NCBI RefSeq assembly: GCF_004801405.1
Contig: NZ_SSOB01000034.1
Coordinates: forward strand, 1-64,000
DNA: 64,000 bases
Source: Cohnella fermenti
GTDB taxonomy: Bacteria > Bacillota > Bacilli > Paenibacillales > Paenibacillaceae
Reading direction: 5' to 3'
How positions within the stretch are numbered: position 1 is the first letter of the stretch; the number at the start of each line of letters is the position of its first letter. Position numbers and translations under genes: made by a program. The notes under the pieces were generated by a model that saw only the letters and a program-made list of their open reading frames with translations, did not search any database and was not told the DNA's origin. Positions 8,861 to 19,416 of the stretch are shown here, one piece after another.

Positions 8861-10771
8861 TTATTCGACCGCGATGCGATCCGGCTCTAATAATAGGAAT
8901 GACAATGAAGGCAGTGGAAGCTCTATGCTGAACGGTTGCCCGTGAGAAACCTTGCGTGTCGCCTTGATTCGGCGGGGCATTCGGGTTCCCGATCCCCCGT
9001 AAGTCGCGACGTCGCTATTCATGATGATGCGATACGCGCCGCCCATCGGCACTCCGATCCGGAAGGCGGAATGGGATTGCCGCGAGAAGTTGCAGACGAC
9101 GATCAGATGGCGCTTCGCGTCGCCCGCCCTGCGTATGAAGGCCAGCACGCTCTGCCCGGCGTTGTCCGCGTCGATCCATTCGAAGCCCTCGTGGCTATGG
9201 TCTCTCTCCCACAAGGCTCGCTCTCCCGAGTAGAGAGCGTTAAGATCGCGGGAATAACGCTGCATCCCGTCGTGAAGCGGGTAGCCAAGAAGCAGCCAAT
9301 CGAGCCCTTCGGCATCCTTCCATTCGTCGAACTGCCCGAACTCGCCGCCCATGAACAGCAGCTTCTTGCCCGGGTGGGTCATCCAATATCCGTAGTAAAG
9401 CCTTAGGTTGGCGAATTTCTCTTCGTAGGTTCCCGGCATCTTGTTCAGCAACGAACGCTTGCCATGAACCACTTCGTCGTGCGATAGAGGAAGTACGTAA
9501 TTCTCTGAGTAGGCATATAGCAATGAGAAGGTCATGAGGTGGTGCTTGGCGGGCCTGTCGTCAGGGTCGGTCTCCATATAGCGGAGGGTGTCGTTCATCC
9601 AGCCCATGTTCCATTTGTAATTAAAGCCCAGGCCGCCCAAGTAAGTCGGTTGGGTCACGCCCGGCCAAGCGGACGAGTCTTCGGCGATCATCAGCGTCTC
9701 CGGATGATAGCGGAACACCGTCTCATTCAGCTTGCGGAGAAAATCAAGGGCTTCCAGGTGCTCACCGCCCCCGTGCCGGTTCAGCGTGTGCATCTCCGGC
9801 GGTTTGTCGAAGTTGAGATCGATCATGCTCGCCACGGCGTCTACCCGAAGGCCGTCGATGTGGAAGACGTCCAGCCAGAAGATCGCGTTCGAGATCAGGA
9901 AGCTCAGCACCTCCGCCTTGGAGAAGTCGAAGGCGAGCGTTCCCCAGAGCGGCTTCTCGGCGATTCGCGAGTCGGAATGCTCATAGAGCGCTCCGCCGTC
10001 GAATTGCCTCAGCCCGTGGTCGTCCTTGCAGAAGTGCCCGGGCACCCAATCGAGAATGACCCCGATTCCCCGCTTGTGGCACCGGTCCACAAGCTCTTGG
10101 AGCCCTTCCGGCGGACCGTATCGGCTCGTCGCCGAATAATAGCCGGTCGCTTGGTAGCCCCAGGAGGCGTCGAGCGGGTGCTCGCCCAAGGGAAGCAGTT
10201 CGATATGGGTGTAACCCATCGCAACGACGTAATCGAGCAATTCATCCGCCAGTTGCCGATACGTGCGGAACACTTCGCGCTCCTCCATCTTCCATGCGCC
10301 GAGATGAACCTCGTACGTAAGGACAGGCCGCCCGTAAGGAGGATTCTTCCTCTTATGCTCCATCCAGGCCGAGTCGTTCCATTCGTGCAAGTTTAAATCC
10401 GCGACGATGGAAGCCGTGTTGGGGCGAAGCTCCGACTGGAAGGCGAACGGGTCGGATTTGAGCCGTTTGGTGCCGAAGGAATCGATGATCTCGTACTTAT
10501 AAGCGGTTCCTTCGCCGATTCCGGACACGAATCCGACCCATACGCCGGTCGAACCGACAAGCTGCAGCCGATGGTCTTGCCCGTTCCAGCCGTTGAACTC
10601 CCCCGCGATGCGCACTTCCCTGGCCTTCGGCGCCCAGACGACGAAGCGGACTCCGGCCGCCCCGTCATATTCATGTTTATGTGCTCCGAAGGTTCGATAG
10701 GCGTGGAACAAGTGACCATTGTTAAACAAATACAATAATTCTGACGCGAGAAGCGGGGCACTTACAGCCAT
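8861..10771 (-). CDS. glgB: 1,4-alpha-glucan branching enzyme
   Basis: GlgB (GH13) cuts and rejoins alpha-1,4 chains as alpha-1,6 branches. The order is an N-terminal CBM48 domain (about residues 25-110), the catalytic barrel, and a C-terminal beta domain. Catalytic blocks are [10 protein letters not shown] (nucleophile Asp), [11 protein letters not shown] (acid/base Glu) and [13 protein letters not shown] (third Asp). Its 636 residues are typical. The ATG at 10771 is preferred because an AAAGGAGG lies 11 bp upstream; an in-frame TTG 69 bp further up is unsupported. It is the first gene of the glgBCDA-GH15 operon. Confidence 0.96.
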   Translation of the reverse strand: MAVSAPLLASELLYLFNNGHLFHAYRTFGAHKHEYDGAAGVRFVVWAPKAREVRIAGEFNGWNGQDHRLQLVGSTGVWVGFVSGIGEGTAYKYEIIDSFGTKRLKSDPFAFQSELRPNTASIVADLNLHEWNDSAWMEHKRKNPPYGRPVLTYEVHLGAWKMEEREVFRTYRQLADELLDYVVAMGYTHIELLPLGEHPLDASWGYQATGYYSATSRYGPPEGLQELVDRCHKRGIGVILDWVPGHFCKDDHGLRQFDGGALYEHSDSRIAEKPLWGTLAFDFSKAEVLSFLISNAIFWLDVFHIDGLRVDAVASMIDLNFDKPPEMHTLNRHGGGEHLEALDFLRKLNETVFRYHPETLMIAEDSSAWPGVTQPTYLGGLGFNYKWNMGWMNDTLRYMETDPDDRPAKHHLMTFSLLYAYSENYVLPLSHDEVVHGKRSLLNKMPGTYEEKFANLRLYYGYWMTHPGKKLLFMGGEFGQFDEWKDAEGLDWLLLGYPLHDGMQRYSRDLNALYSGERALWERDHSHEGFEWIDADNAGQSVLAFIRRAGDAKRHLIVVCNFSRQSHSAFRIGVPMGGAYRIIMNSDVATYGGSGTRMPRRIKATRKVSHGQPFSIELPLPSLSFLLLEPDRIAVE

Positions 10772-10891
10772 TCCAAGAGGCGCCTCCTTTGTACCGATAT
10801 GTTTGGGTAGGCAAGGGAATGTCCTGACGGCGGTCGGCAAGCGGCTTGTAATTTGTCATTTTTCCTTACAAATTACACGGATATTACATTT

Positions 10892-10897
10892 ATTATA
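10892..10897 (-). promoter_or_regulatory. Possible -10 element of the glg operon
   Basis: A perfect TATAAT occurs on the minus strand 121 bp upstream of the glgB start, in an AT-rich stretch. No good -35 hexamer was found at 16-18 bp, so the promoter assignment is tentative. Confidence 0.3.
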
Positions 10898-10961
10898 GTG
10901 GAACAGACCCCATTTTTCATCTGAATTTTCATAAATATTTTCGAGTTTTCTCGGTTTTGAC

Positions 10962-10988
10962 AAAAAAAGAGCTCCTTCGCGGAGCTCC
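10962..10988 (-). terminator. Rho-independent terminator of the chemoreceptor gene
   Basis: On the minus strand GGAGCTC and GAGCTCC form a stem around a short GC loop and run straight into seven T residues. It lies 64 bp beyond the chemoreceptor stop codon. Confidence 0.9.
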
Positions 10989-11051
10989 TGACATGAGTAG
11001 GTACCATTCGTGTTAATTCTCGGTTAACTGATTGTGAAGCGAGGCGGACTA

Positions 11052-12323
11052 TTATTTGAAAAACGCGATCTTCCGCAGCAATTCCTTCGATTCCGACAAC
11101 AGCGCCTCCGACGAGGCGGCAATCTCCTGCATGACGGCGGTCTGTTCCTGCGTCGCGGAGTTCACCTCGAGCGCTCCGGACCGGATCGAATCGGCCACGC
11201 GGGACACTTCTCCCGCTTCCTTCAGCGTTCCTCCCGCCTGCTCCGCCTGCTCGGACATCTGCAGCGCGATGCGGTCGATCGTCTCGCTGACCAGTTGCGC
11301 ATCCCTCGCGATCTGGCCGAGCGATTCGGCGGATCGCTCCCCGTTCCTTGCCTCTTCCAGAGCGACAATGTATTGCTGATTCATATGCTCGACAACTCCG
11401 GCTACCTCGGCCTGAATCTGGGAGATGAGCTTGCGGATGTCGCGCGCTGCACTTCCGCTCTGCCCCGCAAGCGTCTTCACCGCGTCCGCCACGACGCCGA
11501 AGCCCTTGCCTTCCTCGCCCGCCCTTGCCGCTTCGATCGCCGCATTCAAGGCGAGCAGATGCGTCTGGTCCGCGAAGTCGCTGACGACGGTGGAGATCGT
11601 TCCGATCTCGCCGGCGTACTCGTCCAGCCTTCTTGCGATCGCGAGCGCCTCCTGGTTCATGTCCGACAGACGCTTCATCCGGACGACCATGGACTGGAAC
11701 ACCGCCTCGCTGTCGTGAATCGAGCCCATCATCCGCTCCGTGCGCTCGCGGGCGCTGAGCGCCTGCTCGTCCAGTTCATGCGACGCCTGCGACAAGCTGC
11801 TGACGGAATGCATCATGCCTTCCGCCGAAGAGAACTGGCGGACGCTGCCTTCCGAGATCGTCTCGGCGCGGTGCGAGATCTGCTCGATCTGCACGGCCGC
11901 CTCGCCGATCGCCCCTTGAAGCTCCGCCACGTGAACGCCCGTCAGCTCCGAGTGCGCGCGGATGCCGCTGATAATCTCGCGAAGCCGCGTCTGCATCTCG
12001 TCGAAGGAACGGCCGAGCCGCGTCAGCTCGTCGTCCGACTTGCCGATGACGACCCGCTCCGCCAGCCTCCCCTCCGCCGCCTGCTGCGTCGCGGACGTGA
12101 GAGACAACAGCGGCCGCAGCAGCCACTTCGCGAAGAGATAAGCGAACAAGGACGTCCACAGAATGCCGAGCGCGAGCGTCATTACGACGAACCATTGCTC
12201 CTTGATCCCGTCGAAGTATTTTTCCAACACCAATAGAAAAAAAGCGCTTGTCCCATAGGTGATCATAGAGACGAATGTAATTCCGAGCACAAGCTTCTTG
12301 ACGATTCCGAATCGGATAGCCAT
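11052..12323 (-). CDS. Methyl-accepting chemotaxis protein without large sensor domain
   Basis: The 423-residue protein has two membrane helices close together (about residues 9-30 and 44-66) with only a short loop between them. A HAMP region (about 67-120) and a long coiled-coil signalling domain follow, containing the conserved hairpin tip (DQTHLLALNAAIEAARAGEEGKGFGVVADAVKTLA). It is expected to control CheA at the membrane. Lacking an extracellular ligand domain, it may sense through the membrane, the HAMP region or a partner. It stands alone. Its upstream region carries a CRP/FNR-type palindrome (see separate entry). Confidence 0.93.
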   Translation of the reverse strand: MAIRFGIVKKLVLGITFVSMITYGTSAFFLLVLEKYFDGIKEQWFVVMTLALGILWTSLFAYLFAKWLLRPLLSLTSATQQAAEGRLAERVVIGKSDDELTRLGRSFDEMQTRLREIISGIRAHSELTGVHVAELQGAIGEAAVQIEQISHRAETISEGSVRQFSSAEGMMHSVSSLSQASHELDEQALSARERTERMMGSIHDSEAVFQSMVVRMKRLSDMNQEALAIARRLDEYAGEIGTISTVVSDFADQTHLLALNAAIEAARAGEEGKGFGVVADAVKTLAGQSGSAARDIRKLISQIQAEVAGVVEHMNQQYIVALEEARNGERSAESLGQIARDAQLVSETIDRIALQMSEQAEQAGGTLKEAGEVSRVADSIRSGALEVNSATQEQTAVMQEIAASSEALLSESKELLRKIAFFK

Positions 12324-12391
12324 GCCGCAGCCCCCAAGCCTCGATAGTTATGATGGTATGGCGATTGTTCCTCCGTCGGGGCACCTCCCCA

Positions 12392-12420
12392 ACTATTCCC
12401 ATCATAACCTGCCTTGTCAA
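12392..12420 (-). promoter_or_regulatory. Candidate sigma-A promoter of the chemoreceptor gene
   Basis: On the minus strand a perfect -35 TTGACA (12415-12420) is followed after 17 bp by AATAGT (12392-12397), a weak -10. Transcription would begin near 12384, about 60 bp before the start codon. A weak -10 fits a promoter that needs an activator. Confidence 0.5.
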
Positions 12421-12427
12421 CCCTCGG

Positions 12428-12443
12428 TGTGATTTATGTCACA
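12428..12443. promoter_or_regulatory. CRP/FNR-type operator upstream of the chemoreceptor gene
   Basis: TGTGATTTATGTCACA is a perfect TGTGA-N6-TCACA palindrome, the site recognised by CRP/FNR-family regulators (in Bacillus, Fnr uses nearly this sequence). Its centre is about 19 bp upstream of the -35 hexamer, near position -51.5, on the correct helical face for activation. It lies 7 bp outside the stop codon of the neighbouring flavoprotein gene. Confidence 0.55.
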
Positions 12444-12449
12444 AGTTCA

Positions 12450-13406
12450 CTAAATCTTACGAAAGGGCGGGACCGGCGGATGGAAGCTCTCGTGCGTCAA
12501 GTCCGAGTTGACCGCGATGGCCGCCCGGCTCCCTTCCGCCGCGGCGACGATGAGTTGGGCGGGAGCAATAATCGCCGCATCCCCCGCCGCGAACACGCCC
12601 TCGACGCTTGATCTGCGCGCTGCATCCGTCTCGATCCCCCCGTCCTCCGCCAGCTTGCAGCCCAAGCCGACATGAAGGTCGGACGCCTGCTCCCATTCCG
12701 CGATCGCGATGCCTCCAAAGCGGGCCGCTTCGGTTCCGTCGGCGAAGCGAATCGTCTGCAGACGGCCGGCTTCGCTCGTCAGCGAATGAATCGCGGACTC
12801 CCGATAAGCAATGCCGTTAAGCCGCAGGAACGACTCCAGCTCGGACGGAAGCGCCCGCCCGTTCGTGCAGACGAGCAGGTCGCGGCTCCATTGCGACAGC
12901 GTCTGGGCCATATGCGCAGCCTTATGCGGATCGTCCGCGAGAATGGCAAGCGGCTTGCCCGCCATCTCGAATCCGTCGCAGTAAGGGCAACTGAACACGC
13001 TCGTTCCGTAGCAGGCGGCAAGCCCGGGGATGGCCGGCAGCGTCTCCCTCAGCCCCGTTGCGAGAATGACCTTGCTTGCGAACGCCTCTCCGCCCGATCG
13101 GAAGGAGAGGACGAAGCGCGGATGCGGAGCGTCCGGGCCGACTTGCCGCAGCGCGATCACCCTGTCCGCCCGGCATTCCACGGCCGAGTACTTCCCAAGC
13201 TCCTCGTGCGCCTTCGCCCGGAAGTCGGCCGGCGAGATGCCGTCCCGCGTCAGGAACCCGTGCGAGTGCTTCGTTACCCGATTGCGCGGCGTTCCTTCGT
13301 CGAGCAGAAGCGTCCGCCTCCTTGCCCGCCCCAGCACAAGCGCCGCACTTAAGCCGGCCGGGCCTCCGCCGACGATCGCGCACTCATACTCGTTGTGCCT
13401 GTTCAT
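12450..13406 (-). CDS. Thioredoxin reductase-like NAD(P)/FAD-dependent oxidoreductase
   Basis: This 318-residue flavoprotein has an N-terminal FAD Rossmann motif (IVGGGPAGLSAAL, residues 11-23), a redox-type CPYC at Cys140 and Cys143 (FSCPYCDGFE), and a C-terminal FAD block (GDAAIIAPAQLIVAAAEG). This is the layout of low-molecular-weight thioredoxin reductases. The second Rossmann motif, where NADPH should bind, reads AILADDPHKAAHMA and lacks the usual GxGxxA/G. It may therefore use another electron donor or have altered binding. It is monocistronic on the minus strand. The exact substrate is unknown. Confidence 0.88.
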   Translation of the reverse strand: MNRHNEYECAIVGGGPAGLSAALVLGRARRRTLLLDEGTPRNRVTKHSHGFLTRDGISPADFRAKAHEELGKYSAVECRADRVIALRQVGPDAPHPRFVLSFRSGGEAFASKVILATGLRETLPAIPGLAACYGTSVFSCPYCDGFEMAGKPLAILADDPHKAAHMAQTLSQWSRDLLVCTNGRALPSELESFLRLNGIAYRESAIHSLTSEAGRLQTIRFADGTEAARFGGIAIAEWEQASDLHVGLGCKLAEDGGIETDAARRSSVEGVFAAGDAAIIAPAQLIVAAAEGSRAAIAVNSDLTHESFHPPVPPFRKI

Positions 13407-13510
13407 GCCGCGCCTTCCCCCTCACCAATCGAGCTCCTTATCGTTCTTCCCCAGTATGAACGGAATTCGAACCGGGCAAACGGGAGGTCAACGGAACCGA
13501 TGCCGCATAC

Positions 13511-13554
13511 AAAAACGCAAGGCCGCTCCGACGATGCGGGGCGATCCTTGCGTT
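13511..13554 (-). terminator. Rho-independent terminator of araA
   Basis: On the minus strand ACGCAAGG pairs with CCTTGCGT around a GC-rich loop and runs into TTTTTG. It lies about 50 bp beyond the araA stop codon. Confidence 0.75.
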
Positions 13555-13601
13555 TGATTGACTCGGGCTTAGCATTGACTCTGGCTTAGTAGTGGCTTGG
13601 C

Positions 13602-15095
13602 TTAGCGCTGGTGAGCCCAGGCGACTTGGCCGAAGCGCAACTCGCTCTTGAGCTGGCGGGTGTTCGTGTCCTTGTCGATGACGACCGCCTCGATGTTGAA
13701 CAGCTCGGCGAGGTCAAGCATCTGCTCGGTCGTCACGACTTGCGAGTAGACCGTGTGGTGCGCGCCGCCGGCGAGAATCCAGGCTTCGGCTCCGACATGC
13801 AGCGACGGCTCCGGCTTCCATAGCACGCGGGCAACCGGCAGCTTCGGCATCTCCTTCTCGACCGCGACGCCTTGAACCTCGTTCACGATCAGGCGGAAGC
13901 GATTGCCGAAGTCGACGACGGAAGCGTTGATCGCAGCCCCTGCCTTCCCCTCGAAAACAATCCGAGCCGGATCGGCCTTGCCGCCAATGCCGAGCGGGTG
14001 AACCTCGATGCGAGGCTTCGTCTCCGCCAGCGTCGGGCACACCTCGAGCATGTGCGCGCCGAGAACCAGCTCGTTGCCCGGCTCGAAGTGGTACGTGTAG
14101 TCTTCCATGAAGGACGTCTGCACGCCGCCGGCAACGATCTTCAGCAGGCGGGTGAGTGCCGCCGTCTTCCAGTCGCCTTCTCCCGCGAAGCCGTAGCCTT
14201 GCTCCATCAGGCGTTGAACCGCGAGGCCCGGCAATTGCTCAAGGCCGTGCAGGTCTTCGAACGTCGTCGTGAACGCCGTGAAGCCTCCTTCGTCGAGGAA
14301 GCGCTTGATCGCAATCTCGAGACGAGCCTGATAGGCGATCGCGTCGCGGACCGGACCTGCCGTGCGCCCCGCTTCCACGATGTCATACTTCTCGGCATAT
14401 TCGCCAAGAAGCTTCTCCACGTCCGCAGCGGACACGGCGTTCACATATTGAACAAGGTCGCCGACTCCGTACGTATTGACGGACCAGCCGAACTTGATCT
14501 CCGCTTCGACCTTGTCGCCCTCGGTAACGGCCACCTGCCGCATGTTGTCGCCGAAGCGGCATACCTTCAGGGTGCGGCTCTCGCTGTAAGCGACCGCAGT
14601 GCGTTCCCATTCCCCGATGCGGGCGCGAACGGCGGAATCGCTCCAATGGCCGACGACGACCTTGCGGGAGATGCCGAGGCGGGCGCCGATGAAGCCGTAT
14701 TCGCGGTCGCCGTGGGCAGCTTGGTTCGTATTCATGAAGTCCATATCGATCGTATCCCACGGAATGTCGCGGTTGTACTGCGTGTGAAGGTGAAGCAGCG
14801 GCTTGCGCAGCTCGGTCAGGCCCGCGATCCACATCTTCGCCGGGGAGAACGTATGCATCCAGGTGATGACGCCGGCACAGCTCTCGTCGGCATTCGCTGC
14901 ATTGAGGATGGCGCGGATCTCGGCCGGAGTCGTAACGACCGGCTTGAAGACGATCGGGAACGGAATGGCGGAATCGCCGGACAGCGCGCCTGCGATCTCG
15001 CTTGAATGCGCATTCACTTCCTCGAGAGTCTCGGGTCCGTACAGATGCTGGCTGCCGGTAATGAACCAGAATTCATATGGTTTCAGTTGAATCAT
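13602..15095 (-). CDS. araA: L-arabinose isomerase
   Basis: AraA converts L-arabinose to L-ribulose, the first step of arabinose use. The 497-residue protein begins MIQLKPYEFWFITGSQHLYG, the signature start of the family, and contains MHTFSPAKMWI and EDYTYHFEPGNELVLGAHMLEVCP, which hold metal-binding Glu and His residues. Length is normal. The ATG at 15095 has AGGAGG 8 bp upstream; an earlier in-frame start 39 bp up lies next to the AraR box and is unlikely. araB and araD are not adjacent here. The promoter region has two AraR-like boxes. Confidence 0.97.
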   Translation of the reverse strand: MIQLKPYEFWFITGSQHLYGPETLEEVNAHSSEIAGALSGDSAIPFPIVFKPVVTTPAEIRAILNAANADESCAGVITWMHTFSPAKMWIAGLTELRKPLLHLHTQYNRDIPWDTIDMDFMNTNQAAHGDREYGFIGARLGISRKVVVGHWSDSAVRARIGEWERTAVAYSESRTLKVCRFGDNMRQVAVTEGDKVEAEIKFGWSVNTYGVGDLVQYVNAVSAADVEKLLGEYAEKYDIVEAGRTAGPVRDAIAYQARLEIAIKRFLDEGGFTAFTTTFEDLHGLEQLPGLAVQRLMEQGYGFAGEGDWKTAALTRLLKIVAGGVQTSFMEDYTYHFEPGNELVLGAHMLEVCPTLAETKPRIEVHPLGIGGKADPARIVFEGKAGAAINASVVDFGNRFRLIVNEVQGVAVEKEMPKLPVARVLWKPEPSLHVGAEAWILAGGAHHTVYSQVVTTEQMLDLAELFNIEAVVIDKDTNTRQLKSELRFGQVAWAHQR

Positions 15096-15120
15096 CGGGA
15101 TGCCTCCTGAGAATATGATA

Positions 15121-15136
15121 ACTTGTACGTACATAA
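15121..15136. promoter_or_regulatory. AraR-type operator, proximal
   Basis: ACTTGTACGTACATAA contains the core TTGTACGTACA of the Bacillus AraR box (consensus ATTTGTACGTACAAAT). It lies just downstream of the predicted araA transcription start, where binding would block transcription. No araR gene is in the window. Confidence 0.7.
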
Positions 15137-15146
15137 TTACAATCTC

Positions 15147-15175
15147 AGTTTACTCTTAAAAAGGCGAATGATCAA
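15147..15175 (-). promoter_or_regulatory. Candidate araA promoter
   Basis: On the minus strand TTGATC (15170-15175) and TAAACT (15147-15152) are 17 bp apart, an acceptable sigma-A pair. The predicted start falls near 15140, directly beside the proximal AraR-type box. Confidence 0.5.
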
Positions 15176-15230
15176 GGTTTAGCGTGACTTTTTCGTGTAA
15201 ATCCGATAGGTTCCCGACGTTCGAACTCCA

Positions 15231-15246
15231 ACTTGTACTTACAACA
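15231..15246. promoter_or_regulatory. AraR-type operator, distal
   Basis: ACTTGTACTTACAACA matches the AraR consensus except in the centre of the left half-site. It is 110 bp from the proximal box, so two AraR dimers could cooperate by looping, as described for Bacillus subtilis ara promoters. Confidence 0.55.
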
Positions 15247-15560
15247 TTGCATCGCCATCTGACGAAGAGGCTCCAGCCATGGACCAACTCCCCCCAAATA
15301 CGATTATGCCGCCTCTCCCCTTCACTCAGGCACTCACCTCAATGTCCTAGGCGCTTGAAGCTGATTCATCAGAGGATACGAGCCGGTTTGTTGGGTGGTC
15401 GAGCTGATTCGTCGGGTGATCCATGTTGTCGCGTAGAGCGAATGGTTTGTGCGGCGTTTCCCTGGAGGGAGTCGCGGGGAGAGGAGGCATAACCTCAGCG
15501 GCGGAAGTAATGGCGCAGCCATCTCCACCGCCGCGCGATTCGCCCTCTTCCGGTCCCCGA
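15247..15560. other. Gene-free stretch upstream of araA
   Basis: Between the distal AraR box and the palindrome array I see no convincing gene. Open frames on both strands lack ribosome binding sites and any recognisable motif. Sequence is of mixed composition. Confidence 0.5.
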
Positions 15561-15756
15561 TGACAGTTGCGATTTTATGTGATTTTTCACATTCGTTGGC
15601 TTGGATCGGGAGGGAATCGAGGGGTTTATGCGGTTTTTAGCATACATCCGGCAATTCGAGCTAGAATTGTCTTCATTTATGCTATTTTTCACATATAATC
15701 GCCCGAACCGCCCGTTATCGAGCTGCGCCAATGTGGTTTTTCGCATAAAAACCCGG
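15561..15756. repeat. Phased palindrome array, locus 2 (four units)
   Basis: Units start at 15577, 15628, 15679 and 15731 (steps 51, 51, 52). They read ATGTGATTTTTCACAT (perfect palindrome), ATGCGGTTTTTAGCAT, ATGCTATTTTTCACAT and ATGTGGTTTTTCGCAT. The spacers are recognisably homologous to those of locus 3 near 41.1 kb, including the flank GATGAC..TTGCGATTTT and the block CACCCGTTATCG/CGCCCGTTATCG. So this is a copy of an element of about 195 bp, not chance similarity of single sites. Confidence 0.9.
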
Positions 15757-15796
15757 CGGCCATCGGCATCGACGGCTTCCGTCCCGCTTCTCGCCG

Positions 15797-15842
15797 CTCG
15801 ACTGGGGCGACGGGGACAACTGGGGCGACTGGGACAACGCGG
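15797..15842. repeat. Short tandem repeat beside array locus 2
   Basis: Imperfect repeats of about 15-20 bp built on CTGGGGCGACNGGGACAAC lie just beyond the array. Simple repeats also adjoin loci 3 and 5. Confidence 0.6.
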
Positions 15843-15850
15843 CTCAACCC

Positions 15851-15893
15851 AAAATCGCCCTCGTCGCGCCGAGTCGGCGATACGAGGGCGATT
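15851..15893 (-). terminator. Terminator of the GH42-GH95-GH2-DUF3892 unit
   Basis: On the minus strand ATCGCCCTCGT pairs with ACGAGGGCGAT around an internal GCCGA/TCGGC loop and is followed by TTTTG. It begins 13 bp beyond the DUF3892 stop codon. Confidence 0.8.
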
Positions 15894-15905
15894 CCGTTCC
15901 TGCTG

Positions 15906-16139
15906 CTAGAAGGTCGGCAGATTATCCAGGTTGTTCTCTTTGATGCCGTCGGCATTCGAGCGCAGATGCTCGTCGCCGTCCCGACCGCGGAAGACGTTCA
16001 CGCCCGCGATCTTCCCTTGCTTCGCCATAGCCTGCGCTTCCTTGTAGCCGACAACGGTGCCGGAAGTCAGTTGCAGCTCCGTAATGTCTCCGTCGCCGTT
16101 CTTCCGAACCGCGACGACATGCTCCAGGTTCGAGTCCAC
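15906..16139 (-). CDS. Small DUF3892 domain protein
   Basis: The 77-residue protein consists of one DUF3892-like domain: ITELQLTSGTVVGYKEAQAMAKQGKIAGVNVFRGRDGDEHLRSNADGIKENNLDNLP. The family is common in Firmicutes and its function is unknown. The start is a GTG at 16139, preceded at 7 bp by AGGAGG; an in-frame GTG at 16157 overlaps that site and cannot use it. It follows the GH2 gene by 57 bp and ends at a strong terminator, so it may be the last gene of the glycosidase transcript. Confidence 0.8.
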   Translation of the reverse strand: MDSNLEHVVAVRKNGDGDITELQLTSGTVVGYKEAQAMAKQGKIAGVNVFRGRDGDEHLRSNADGIKENNLDNLPTF

Positions 16140-16196
16140 CCTACCACCTCCTGACACGGTTAGGTTGCCGCGTCCGAGGAAGATTTATGCAAGGCG

Positions 16197-19391
<3,195 letters not shown>

Positions 19392-19416
19392 TTAAAAGTG
19401 ATTAGCCGTATCGGCT

